From positions 12,511,950-12,575,949 of the forward strand of contig CM028893.1 in the NCBI GenBank assembly GCA_016801885.1: a stretch of DNA of 64,000 nt, written 5' to 3'. Below the pieces are notes generated by a model that saw only the letters and a program-made list of their open reading frames with translations, had not been told where the DNA came from and searched no databases. The stretch comes from Toxotes chatareus (lineage: Eukaryota > Chordata > Actinopteri > Toxotidae). The position numbers were made by a program, and so were the translations under genes. Of this stretch, positions 1 to 11,000 are shown piece after piece; position 1 is the stretch's first letter; each line of letters opens with the position of its first letter.

Positions 1-85
1 GCCGAGACCACCACCCACTCCGTGGAGCAGCGTGCAGAGCGCCGCGCCGAGGAGGCAGCGGCGCTGCAGACCTGTGGGAATATGA
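1..85. other. GC-rich edge segment, possibly part of an exon of a neighbouring gene
   Basis: The first 75 bases are strongly GC-rich and rich in CpG, and the sequence turns AT-rich abruptly after that. On the plus strand, frame 1 is open from the window edge to a TAA at 97-99 and gives an Ala/Glu/Arg-rich helix-like peptide. On the minus strand a CCACAG acceptor-like site lies exactly at the composition boundary (exon would start near position 74), and one frame is open and hydrophobic to the edge. I cannot choose between the two strands and do not recognise the product. It may be the end of a gene whose bulk is outside the window. Confidence 0.3.
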
Positions 86-1890
86 CATTTTACATTTAAA
101 CACGTGGACTGAAGAATCATTTCAATTAAAAAAAAGTAATTACCACACTTTTTTTCCATTACAGCAAAACAATTTTACACGCTATATATACTGAAAGGCC
201 TGGAGATGGATAATAGTTTACGGTACCAGTTTACTAGTGCCTATAAATCTTTTTTTTTTAGAAACCACAAACTCTCTGAGGTAACACAACCATCTCATTC
301 GATTCATTTAGACATTGTTTCTGTACAGTTTAGGCCTAATTTATATATATAAACTTTTATCCTTTACAGAGCTGACGCAAAAAAACAACAACAACAAAAA
401 AAGATTAACATGGGACTTATGGTTTCTATCCTGTTGTTTCCCAGATGCACCACTTGGCGACGCTGTTGCTTCAGGTTTGACACTGACTCCTCCGCGTCTG
501 TCGCTGTCCGTGGTGCTGATCTCGCTGAGCCTGAAATCACGGATTCCTGTAGCCTTCTTTTTAAATGTTCCTCCTGTGAAGCAAATATTAAAAGTCATAT
601 CACGGCAGCTAAATGGATCATAAAGCACAGAAACATCATTATAAACCCACTCATTGTGCATCGTGGTCCTTCCAGCTCTCTACAGGCTGATTAACAGCTT
701 CTAATTCTATATTTTAAAACGACTCCAGTGTTATTTACAGCTGCAGCTGCTCTGATCCAACTGTTTCCCAGCACACACTGTATAACACAGTGGTGGCTTG
801 TTGTGGATTGTGTGACTGTTTGCTTTGGGTTACTGTGGTGCTACCTTGTGGCCAGATGTGGTAACAACATCTGTTTGATAAGCTGTGTGACGCTACACAC
901 CACAGGAGGTCTGCTTTTTGAAGGAGCCGGGACTCATCCTGCTATTATCAAATTCCCTGAATCACACGGTGAGGTGTGGAGCTGAGGGGAGGAATGCTGA
1001 GCAGTTCAGTAGCTTCTACCATGAGGATTGTTGTTCTGTGGTTTGCTGTAGTGAGCTGAAAGAAATGTTTAGGCAGAAGAAGACGAATTCAATTCACATT
1101 CACTGTTCCACAACTTGTTAATAAACCCAGAAGAGGACAAGACAAGGTTTAACTTCAGGGAAGTGACAAACAATCTTCTATCTGCAGAGTGGATGGACTA
1201 AATGGTGGCTGAAATACAAATAAGGCCATTGTCCACACATTAGAATAATATTTTAATAAATAAATAGCAGCATCACACAGAAAAAAAAAAAAAAATACAT
1301 TGTGTGGATGATGGCATAATCATTGTATAAACTCAAGAATGTGTTGTAGACAAACATTCACAATTTAAATGGTATAAAAAACAGCCACTGCATAACAGAA
1401 GAAGGTTCAACACATAAAAAGATAGCTAACCCACGAGCGCTGGATCATACAAGAGCGAGACAAACCAGACAACTGATCTGTGTCGAAGCAGACGAGCATC
1501 AAAGAGTGCTGACACCTCGGGTTCAAGATGAGTGCAGGGAAGGTGCGTTGGAGAAGTTGGGTTTGCCAAACTCTTGAACAACCTGCAGCTCTGGCTGTTC
1601 TCAGAGCCATTTACTGACAGAGTTACACGCTGGGGAAGATGTGCGAGACAGCAGAGAGGTTAAAGAGACAGTTTATCCCCCAAAAACTTTTGGACCATAG
1701 TGCTTCTGGGTTTACCGTGCCTTATAAAAGTTAGCATGTTGAGGTATTTATAAATTTAAATTTGAAAACTGTGAGATCTTGTGAATACTTCAGGTAAGTT
1801 ATTATTTTAAACTGAGCATTAAAAAATCATGTTTTTACAAGAGAGGAAGCATTGCACCTGTCCTCCCTGCTGGAGCTCATCAAATTGAAT
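86..1890. other. Intergenic stretch, no supported gene
   Basis: This is AT-rich non-coding sequence with short A-runs (for example near 1281-1294). A CpG-bearing island of about 100 bases at 450-545 is open on both strands and is bordered by AG and GT dinucleotides that could act as splice sites. None of its reading frames resembles a protein I know. I see nothing else of note. Confidence 0.4.
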
Positions 1891-2336
1891 CCAATAGGTC
1901 GACATTTTGGGAGATATGTATATTAGCTGTCAAGCTGAGAGTTAAATGAGAAGACTGATATCACTCTCGCATCTCTGTGTTAAATATGTTCAGCAGGTTA
2001 GCTTAGCATTAGAACTGGACACAGGGGGGAAACAGCTAGCCTGGCTCTGTCCACGGGTAAAGTAATCCACCTCCCAGTGCCTCCAAAGCTCACTCATCAA
2101 TATGTTTTATCTCCAAGAAACTGATCAGGTACACAACCCTCCATAAACCACAACTTTTTTCACACTTTGGTTGTAGTATGGATTTTGTTACCTTCACAGA
2201 GCCAGGCTGTTTCCCACTGTTCCAGTCTCTATAAACTTAATTAACCAGCTGCCGTTTGAGACTTCATACTTACCAGACAGGCCTGAGAGTGGTATCTGTA
2301 TAAGCACGTTTCCCAAAAAGTCGAACTAGTCCTTTA
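1891..2336. mobile_element. Foldback MITE-like element with long inverted halves
   Basis: The left end (GTCGACATTTTGGGAGAT, from 1898) is matched in inverted orientation by the right end (TTCCCAAAAAGTCGAACTAG, 2310-2329). The similarity continues inward. The block CCTGGCTCTGT with its flanks (near 2040-2052) recurs inverted near 2200-2212, and both halves carry a 'CACTCTC..CTGT' block and an 'AAAATCC/AATCC' block toward the centre. The whole element is thus an imperfect palindrome of about 445 bp. It resembles a family I recall as abundant in percomorph fish. No coding capacity is seen. A fragment of the same family is at 21609-21930. Confidence 0.6.
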
Positions 2337-4857
2337 AAGAGAAAAATCCACCCTTGGATCCTCTCACATCATTTCACCTTTTATCTGAATGATAAATTTA
2401 TTACAGGAGTCATTTTGTGGCACAGTGTTGCTCTTTCTGTCACCACCGTCCCTTCATTTCCCACTAATCTTTAAAGGGGTGAAACTTGTTCTGTCTCTAA
2501 TGGAAATGTGTGTTAGATCAGTTTTCAAGCACTGAACCGTACTGTATACGAAGCAGCTTCAAAGGCAGGCAGCTAGCGTCAGGGTGGATTTCTCCTTTAA
2601 GCGTGCACAGGCTGTATGCTCCGACCGTTTTTTACTCATAGAGTTAAACCATTTTCAAATATAATGCATAATTTTCTGAAACAGTTCTTGCACAATGCAT
2701 TGTTGCCTGGCACAAAAAAAAAAAAAAAAAGTCCAAATCAACCCTCCTCAAACGCATTACAAAGAAACTTTGTCAATAAACGACTCCTACCATGTCTATA
2801 CACACCAGACCTGGATCAAATTATTAGCTGAAATCTTTTCAGATACTTTCTCGGAGTGAAAGCTCTCATCCGTCTGGACTGAGCCGGACAGGACCGGCGT
2901 CTGCAGGGAAAGCCTGATTCACTCCATTGTGCCAGACACAAAAGACTCAGAAGAATTACTGAATCAATCTCAGACAGCAATTTGAACCGAGCCTGGTACA
3001 CACACAGGTACACAGGAAACATTTAGTTATTACATTGCGACATACTGAGTTGGCTGGCCTGTCTGTAGCTCTTTGTTTGCTTACACGTGGATGGATCAAA
3101 CACGACCCATTGAACTAGGTTCAGAGAGTCCTCTCTTCTCCATCTTGTTATGTTGCCGTTGTTGGTATTTTGCATTTTGATAACGATGGAATGCCTGCAG
3201 GAACTGCATGCTGTTTGCAATGTGCACGTTGTTGATTGCTCTTTGTTTGTTCTTTCTTTCCTTTCTGGACTCTTTCATCCCTTCTGTGTATTAAAGAGAG
3301 AACAAAAAAAAAAAAAAAACTGAGTGAGGCAGAGAGGACCTTTTGAACAACACTTCAAACATGCACCATAATTGTAGGCCAAACCTTGGTACTGGCTTGC
3401 CAACGTTAGCTCATGTAGACCTCTCCTTGTGGAGAGAAAAGTGGTGCAGATGACCACTGTGTAAGTCTGTAGCATACAGATAGTAGATAAATTATACAGA
3501 GAAGCATAGAGTTAGAATGAAGTGACTCCCAGTTCTTGTGTTTCATTCTAACTGTATGCAGAGGTGGCTGCAGACCTCAGGCTCCGAGTTTGATTGGTCC
3601 ACTGGTGACTTTGACCTTTGCTCTTTGACCTTGCAGGGGGAAGGTGGGGGGCAGGGTCATGGGCAAAAACATTGTACATTCATGTGTTGAAGTGGTTTAA
3701 GTGATTATTACCAAAATTAAATACAGTATTTTGTTTTTTTAGTTATTTTGCATTTAAGTGGTATTTTTTTAAGTAATAAATGTAAAAAAAAGACTTGGTT
3801 ATATTTGGACTTTTAGACTCTAGTATAGGTCAATCTCCAAAAAACATGACATTATTATTTTTCTTGTTTTTGTTATTATTATTATTATATTTTACTTTGT
3901 AAAGCTCCTCCAGAGCCACAGCAGACATTATGCAACAGTTCTGAACTTACTCCACCTGACAAGGAACCTGAGAAGGAAACTAAACGTTATGTGTAACACT
4001 GGTGAAATGCCCCTTTAAGCGATCTCTTAAAATTTTGGAATTTATTTCTTTATGAACATTTAGCTTTGTTGAACTACGCCTATAAAACAAATAACTAAAT
4101 GCAAACCTTTCAATTTCAGTAATATCTACCGTATTATCTCCTTAGAGCTCACATGTAACAGTGATGCTCTGATGGAGATTATTTATAACCAAAGCTCACT
4201 GATTAATATGCAGAAAACACGAGTGTTCCTTCTTTCCTATCTGGCTTTCACTGCACTGTCTAAGCAAATTTTGGCCTCCGGCTCGAGAGAAGATCAAGAA
4301 GCTGAGGGATTTTTGGAGAGAAAAAAAAACGATCTAATTGCTGACCTCGAATAAAAATCCTTCATTTTGAAAAAGTAAATGAAAACTTTGTGTTAATTCC
4401 AGAATGTGTCCTTCAGAGATTCCTCGAATCACAAACAGCCAAGCCATACTAACCAGATAACCCGTACCTGTCCTGTCTCGCAATAGTAGCATCTCTTGCT
4501 CTTGGTAAGCAAACATTATCACCACCGCTCGCTTCCACATTTATATTATATTTGTCTAATAATATTTTCTTAATTTTAAGTTAATTATGTGATTGTTGGT
4601 CCACAAATTTACACTGTTATGGGAATTTAAAGTTATGTGTGATTTAATCACAGCTGTGAAGGTCCTGGAAAGTGAGTTTTATATTGTTTTATGAAGGTGA
4701 GTCAACGATAATCATGGCTGATTTATAAAACTAACAATAATAAGTTGTGGCTGATCATAAAATCCATGTGTTCTGTTCCTTCTAAGGTTTACACACGAGG
4801 AACATTTCTGCACTTCTAAAAACGTCATTTTCTATTTTTTCTGTCAGCTTTCTCCGT
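2337..4857. other. Intergenic stretch, no supported gene
   Basis: Low-coding-potential DNA with A-runs at about 2713-2730 and 3303-3319 and AT-rich patches near 3720-3890. Around 3605-3636 there are two TGACCTTTG/TTTGACCTT nuclear-receptor half-site-like motifs in direct orientation. I see no exon here that fits either neighbour. Confidence 0.4.
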
Positions 4858-4875
4858 TTTATTTTATACTTTATT
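4858..4875 (-). terminator. htr2c: Candidate poly(A) signals for htr2c
   Basis: Two AATAAA hexamers lie 12 bases apart on the minus strand (4875-4870 and 4863-4858), about 1 kb below the htr2c stop codon. An ATTAAA variant sits at 4919-4914. No AATAAA was seen between these and the stop codon, so they are the best candidates for the end of the transcript. The assignment is inference; cDNA 3' ends would settle it. Confidence 0.4.
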
Positions 4876-5881
4876 GGGTAAAAAAAGAAAAAAAAAAACA
4901 GGGAATTTTGGAATTTAATTCTGTGGAAAGTTGTTGTATTGGTTAAGGGAAGCAGGAGCCTGAACACTGTTCTGGACCAAAGGCCTGCGCCGTGTTTGTA
5001 GCTCTTATAGCCCCTTGGGCTATTCAAGGGGAGCGACCTCTCTGTGACATGTGACCACCAGATGGCACTGTGAGTCCACCACTGTTGTACATTCCTTCAT
5101 CTGGGTGCTCTCAGACAAACTTTGACTGCAGCCTTGAGAAAGTTTCCTCCATTTCTGTCAGCTGAATACTTAGATGATACGTGCTAGAAAGGTTCATTGA
5201 CAGAAATTTTATGACTGTCGGCGTCAAGCTTGACCGGCACAAAAATAGATTTGGTTTAGTTTGTTTGGCGTGGAGAGAAGCCAAACAAACCAGAGCTCAG
5301 ACTGCATTTTGACTCTGTGTGAAGGCTTGAAGTTGTAGTCTAACCCCGCTGATCTCAGCGGTTGGTGCTTGATTCCGTAACCCACATCAGTGGGACTCCA
5401 TGGGTGGTGCTTGACTTCATACCTCTGTCACTGGCGCTTCGTTCCTGTCCGGATCTCAGCTGGCACCTCAGTCCCCATGAAGTACACCACATTTTGTGAC
5501 TGATGCACAGTAATTTTAAGGGCCTAACAAATTCCTTAATTCTCTATTTATGGTATGAAAACCAACATTTTGGCAACAAATATAAAACAAACAGCTGAAA
5601 CATTGGTTTTCATTCCAAAACGGTAGTGGAACATCCCACTTTTTCACCTTTGAGGTAAATTCTTCTGATTTCTCTACACATTAATATAAGTACTGCACTT
5701 CTGTGTGGGGAAAAGGCTCCTCAACCAAGTCTAGTCCTTTCACAATAAGAGTACCCCCTGCTGGTTTACAACAGAAACCAGTGAAAAGGCTGTAGGCTCC
5801 AGGCACCAGCCTGCTGAAACGCTGCTCCGCCTCAGCGACTGCAGGTTAAAAAGAAGACATGAAGCAAAAAGGAGCAGGCAG
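4876..5881 (-). other. htr2c: Probable 3' UTR of htr2c
   Basis: About 1 kb follows the stop codon before the first doublet of AATAAA signals. The stretch is non-coding. It contains a perfect 11-bp stem with a 10-base loop at 5259-5290. It also has two CTCF-like cores, CCACCAGATGGCAC at 5055-5068 on plus and CCAGCAGGGGGTAC at 5764-5751 on minus. The UTR limits are inferred from the signals only. Confidence 0.4.
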
Positions 5882-6451
5882 TCACACGCTGCTTGTGTGT
5901 TCTCTGGAGGTAGGGCTATAGCTGATGAGCGACAGCTCCTGCTCCAACTCCGTCTCTGGCTCTGTCTCTGAAAGTATGCCGATGTTGTGGCATTCAGAGA
6001 GGCTCTGCGACGCTATTGCAATTTGTGTCCCGTCATCTGTTGTGTCCTCCGGGTCCACCGTCAGCCTCCCGTTGTCCCTACTGCCGTTCCGACAGTTACT
6101 GTTGCGGTCCACGCCTGCTTTGCCATGACTGCCCATCAGAAGAGGGGTCACGGCGTGTGAGGGGCACGGTGGGGGGACCAGGAGGGTTTTGCAACCTTGT
6201 CCAGCAGCGTTGGCCCCCATTTTATACTGGCACCTGATGTAGCTGGAGAACGCTCTCCTGTAGGTCTTATTAAAGAGGGTGTAGACCAGAGGGTTGACTC
6301 CAGAAGAGATGTAACCCACCCAGACAAAGACATTGAGGAGGTCATGGAGCAATGACTTGTCGCAGGAGTCGCGGCACAGGACGGAGGTGACGTTAGTGAT
6401 GAAGAAAGGACACCACATGATGAGGAAAAGGAAGAAGACGATTCCCAGGAC
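5882..6451 (-). CDS. htr2c: htr2c coding exon 6: TM6, TM7, cytoplasmic tail, stop
   Basis: 570 nt including the stop. It starts VLGIVFF after a TTCAG acceptor with a long CT tract (intron only 143 bp). It contains WCPFFITN (residues 389-396), N416, W420, Y423 (7.43), NPLVY 429-433, then helix 8 with YRRAFSSYIRC and a possible palmitoylated Cys at 450. The 113-residue tail is Glu/Ser/Thr-rich and acidic, ending REHTSSV, a class I PDZ ligand as in 5-HT2C. Confidence 0.93.
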   Translation of the reverse strand, partial: VLGIVFFLFLIMWCPFFITNVTSVLCRDSCDKSLLHDLLNVFVWVGYISSGVNPLVYTLFNKTYRRAFSSYIRCQYKMGANAAGQGCKTLLVPPPCPSHAVTPLLMGSHGKAGVDRNSNCRNGSRDNGRLTVDPEDTTDDGTQIAIASQSLSECHNIGILSETEPETELEQELSLISYSPTSREHTSSV

Positions 6452-7986
6452 CTGAAGGGAGAAGAGGAAAAGAAAGAAAAAAGGAAAAAAGAAGGGAAAA
6501 GACAGAGCAACGTAAAAATGTTTTTGTAAATGTGTTTTTGGAACAAGCGCACCTTAAATCAGATGACAGGCTCATCTCCACTCTTTGTTCTCACCTTGGA
6601 GGCCCGCCTCTCATTCTTTATGGCCTGCATCATCCCCCGTCGCCCGTGGCAACCTGCCGCGTCGCTCCGCCCCGGCCCCGTGGCTGGCGAGCTGAGCTGA
6701 GACGCCACCTCAGAGCTGGGAATGATGCTGATGCTGTCTGACGTGGAGGCGCTGAGCAGTATGCTGGGCTCTGCGCCTTTAAGACAGCTCAGGGTGTTTC
6801 GTCTGCTTTGAGGTGGCGGGGGCTTTAATTCTGTGGTAGGGGCAAAAGAGGTATCAATGATCTACATTACCTTACCTTATATTACCATATTATTATATTT
6901 AGGTTTGTGGTTGAACAAATGCAGTTCCACAGAAATGAAAAACATTGGACGAACCAACACTGTGGGAAAAAGATTAAATTCAAAGTTTGGAAAGTTGTGT
7001 GTAAAGCTGAAGGATGGGATTTGTCCATTGTCCCTGCACGACTCCTTCCAAATTAGTTACCAAGAAAACTGCTGCAGATTTCACCCAGGACAACAACCAA
7101 TGAAAGCATGTCAACTTTTGTGTTAACAAGGCTGCTGACATTTTGTAGGGGAAGAGGTCAGATGGAAAGGTTAAGGACGAGGAGAACGTTTCAGTCGCAC
7201 TTTTCTCGGTCTGGGATGGATCGAGGATAAGGTGGAAAATGGGTAAATTCTGCCCCATTGTGCATTTTTATCTGTACACGAGAAGCTGAGGCTCGGCCCA
7301 AACCGATCAGACAGATAGCTGCTGTATGCTCAGCACCACAACCACAGCATACAGCTGGTGAATTAGCTGATACAGTTTTCTTTTTGCGTTGGCTTTTTAC
7401 AATTCAGTGTGGGGGAATTGACTTTTTGCAAGGAGCTGTTCCTCTTAATTACCAATCACACTTTCCATTCCAACATGGAACATCGTGCAGCTTACAATGT
7501 TATCGATTTTGCCAACTTTTGCTGGCACAAAGTTTATGACAGTGACGGTTTATGCTAAAGTTTATTACAGTTTCTAATAATGAACAAACTCAAACATTTA
7601 CTACAAATGCCTCGATTAAAAGCATTCAAATGGATGTTTTGTTTCTGCTAACATGAACCAGATCTCAGCTGCTGAAAGCCTCATCTGTGTTTACCTTGTG
7701 AGTCTGGGGGGGCAAGTGTGTTGATCTGAGGAAGGTGGAAGGTGCTGGGTGGAGGCTGCAATGTATTTGCCATCGCTGGTGTGTGCAAAGGCTGTTGGGA
7801 GGAAGTCTTTGCCTCATAAAGGAAGACAGTGGCCTGCCTCTGGAGCACCTGCAGAGGAGAGGGCGGACAGTGAATAACAGAAAGAGAAGAAGAGGCTGGG
7901 GGTTGTGAGTTTTACAGAAGAAGGAAAGTAAAGTAAGGACATCAGAAAAGAACAGGGGGATATTTTTTGAAGGCAAACAAGCACAA

Positions 7987-8023
<37 letters not shown>

Positions 8024-11000
8024 TCTACCTGTATGGTGAGGCAGTATGTCACCACCATTATGACCAGTGGGATGAAGAAGGCCACGAAGGAACCAACCAG
8101 CATGAAGTGCTCCTCGTTGAGGGCACAGCTGTTGTTGACGAAGACCTTGTCCTCGTTGTGGAGGCCGATGACTGGGATAGGCATCGACACACCTACGGAG
8201 CAAGAGTCGGAGAAACAAACTTATATAGACAAGCGATCATTTACAATGTAGGAAAAAAATGCCTGGTCTCTCTGGTGGATAAACTCTGCAATATAATCAA
8301 CATTTTTAATGTCAACTGTGAAAAAAACATCTGCTCCAAATGCTCTAATGTCCAGTCTAGAAACCACCTGTTTCTGCTTTATTTAATGCCTACATTAAAC
8401 TAAACACTGACGGCCGGAGTCATTGCTTGGAAACACACATAAATCAACGCTGGAAAAACCGTCTAATCATGACCAACCTCAAATACATAATATGAATTTT
8501 AAAGATCACAGAACTTTAATTTTGGGGAAAAAAAAAAAGAAATGATCATCCCTGAAAAAAAGATTTTTTATTATAATGAGAGCAAATAATCATCAGGTAT
8601 CACAGAATCACATATCACGCACATGGGAACGGGGGCTACACCTGTTATCAGTTGGAAAGCTATTAGAGTTCTTAATATCTATCGGTGTGTAATGGATGTT
8701 CATAGCAATATAATGTAGAGCTGTGGATAAAAGACCAAGGCGAGAACAAGGCTTTTGAGGCCGAGCTGATTTTCTAACCTATGATAATAACACTGACTAA
8801 TGTGCTGCGTCTGATTTCAAAGAGCTTTTCCGCTGAAAGCGTTCCCTGACCTGGGCTCCGTTTCTCAACAGCAGACAATGAGGAGAAAAGCGACTCCAGG
8901 TTTTCACAGCTCTCAGGCTCCTGGCAACAGGAGCGTTTCATAGACAAGTCGGGATGTCTCAGTCCTCTCTGAGCTGTGTCCTGCCCACGGTGTGGGCCGG
9001 CGTAATTCGTTTAGGCACAAGATACATCATTTTCTCTTGCACAGCTGGTGACCGAGCCAACTTCGAAACACAATTTGGACCAGTGGCAGTCGGCCTAATG
9101 CAATTGTTGCAACTGACTGCACACACACTGGCCAGGAGGATGAATTTGTTTGCATTAATTGTAAACATTTTACCTCTGTGAATGTCCAAATAACCTGCGG
9201 CGCACAAATAGTTCTGACTAACGGGTTTGTTCAGTTATCTGGATCGGGCCATGATCCATGCATACGGTCTCAAAGAGAGTAGTGCCTGATGGGAAAATGA
9301 CGATTCTCTGACGTAGTTTACAGAGTGACTATTCTCACGATGCAGCAGGTTCCTCTTCCTCAGGTGATAATAGATATCTGCTCAAGCCACAACTACTCAC
9401 CCACTGTAAACGAGCAGAACACACAGCAGACACAATAATGTTTAACCGACACACCTGCTGTGCGGCAGATCGCAGCGTGGCTCAGACAGAGGGCTTGGCT
9501 GCTGGAGGAAGATTATTGTACCAGCAGAGGGAGATCTGCAAAATCATCAGGGTATGAGCTGCTCTAACAAAAAAAAAAAAAAAAAAGTTTCCCTGAGTGA
9601 ACGAGAGCCAAACACCTCTGTGAACCCAAGAGCCAACACAAGCCATCTGCAATGTGAGACATCAACCGCATGCTCGGGGAACTAAGGGAATGACTTTGTA
9701 GCTCACATGAAAGCAAAGCAGGGAAGTAAAAAAGAAATGAGAGGAGAAGAACAGAGAGAAAGAGGGGAAAGTTTTATTTTATGTCACATCATAACTGAAA
9801 CATTAAAAAAGCCACAAAAAAGCTTGATCCCTGAAACATCAAATGCATCTCTGTTGCTGCTTCTTTTGGTCAAGATAACTGGGTGATATATAAATAAATA
9901 CACTTCTTCAACATGTGAACTGTGAATATACTGTATCCTTGTGTGAATGTGTGCAGTCGTACTGGATCTACAAATCTGGATGGACTGAAACAACCTTTAA
10001 GTCAAACAGAGTGTGTTACCACACCAGGGAGGATGGCTGCAAAGATCTCCTGTTGGATGTTTTGCTGCTAATCCAGCATTGATCACTGTAAGCCCTCTCA
10101 GACCTCAATCACAGCAGCATGTAGCGGTGCAGAACCTTTAGAGGGGTCAAAGAAATGCCAACAGCAAAACAGGGGATTTCTTATGATTCAAAAGCAACCG
10201 GCTGTGAAGGACTGCTGAGGAAGAGGGAAGGAAGTCAAACTCCACCTGGTATCTGGAGGTGTCAATCAGCTTGATCTTTAAGAAATCTTTCACAATCTTT
10301 TCACTGTTCTTGATTCCTCTAAATTTTATTATTATTTTTTAAACTAATAAATCCAAGATGAATTCCCGTACACTTATTATACATACTCACCAGAGTTAGT
10401 GTGCAGAGATAGTGGCTTTGAAAATTAGTTTAAAGTTGCATTGTTTTTGGGCCTTAATATTTTTTCTGGCTAAATCAAATGATAACGATGTTAATGAGCA
10501 CAGTAAATCATAAAGATGCAGTTTTCCATAAGCAGAGCGTAACAATATTATTTCTGTTTCAGGGATTTCAGTGGTTCCTTCCTGGATGATGAAGGGGAGG
10601 AGGGAAAAATGAGCAGCTTTAACTCTCAGTGGCTCTGCTGACTGTCGTTATGGATAATTTAGGTCGGCTGATAAGCAGCGCTGAAGAACAGATAATCAAA
10701 ACTGACTCAGACTTGAGTGCTGTGAGGTTAGACTTACTTGTGATTTGACTCCATAGACTTGAAAGTAAAAACATTCCAGTCTCAAGTTTTAACCTGATGG
10801 AATTTTGTCTCTGATGAAGTGAAATTAGTGTCTAACGGCTGCGGAGCAATCAGCACGCTCCACTATTTTCGGTCCTTGATCTGAGAAACACCTGATTCAG
10901 CTGCGCATTGCTAAAACATGCACGAACAGCCCCTTTCCCCTCTGACTTCAAACCTGACTTGGACTTGTCCCCAAAGATTTCCAAACACCTCCTCTGACAA

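Noticed and set aside
5925..6237. Plus-strand open frames opposite the htr2c last exon
   Set aside because: They are shadows of the receptor frame and show no similarity to known proteins.
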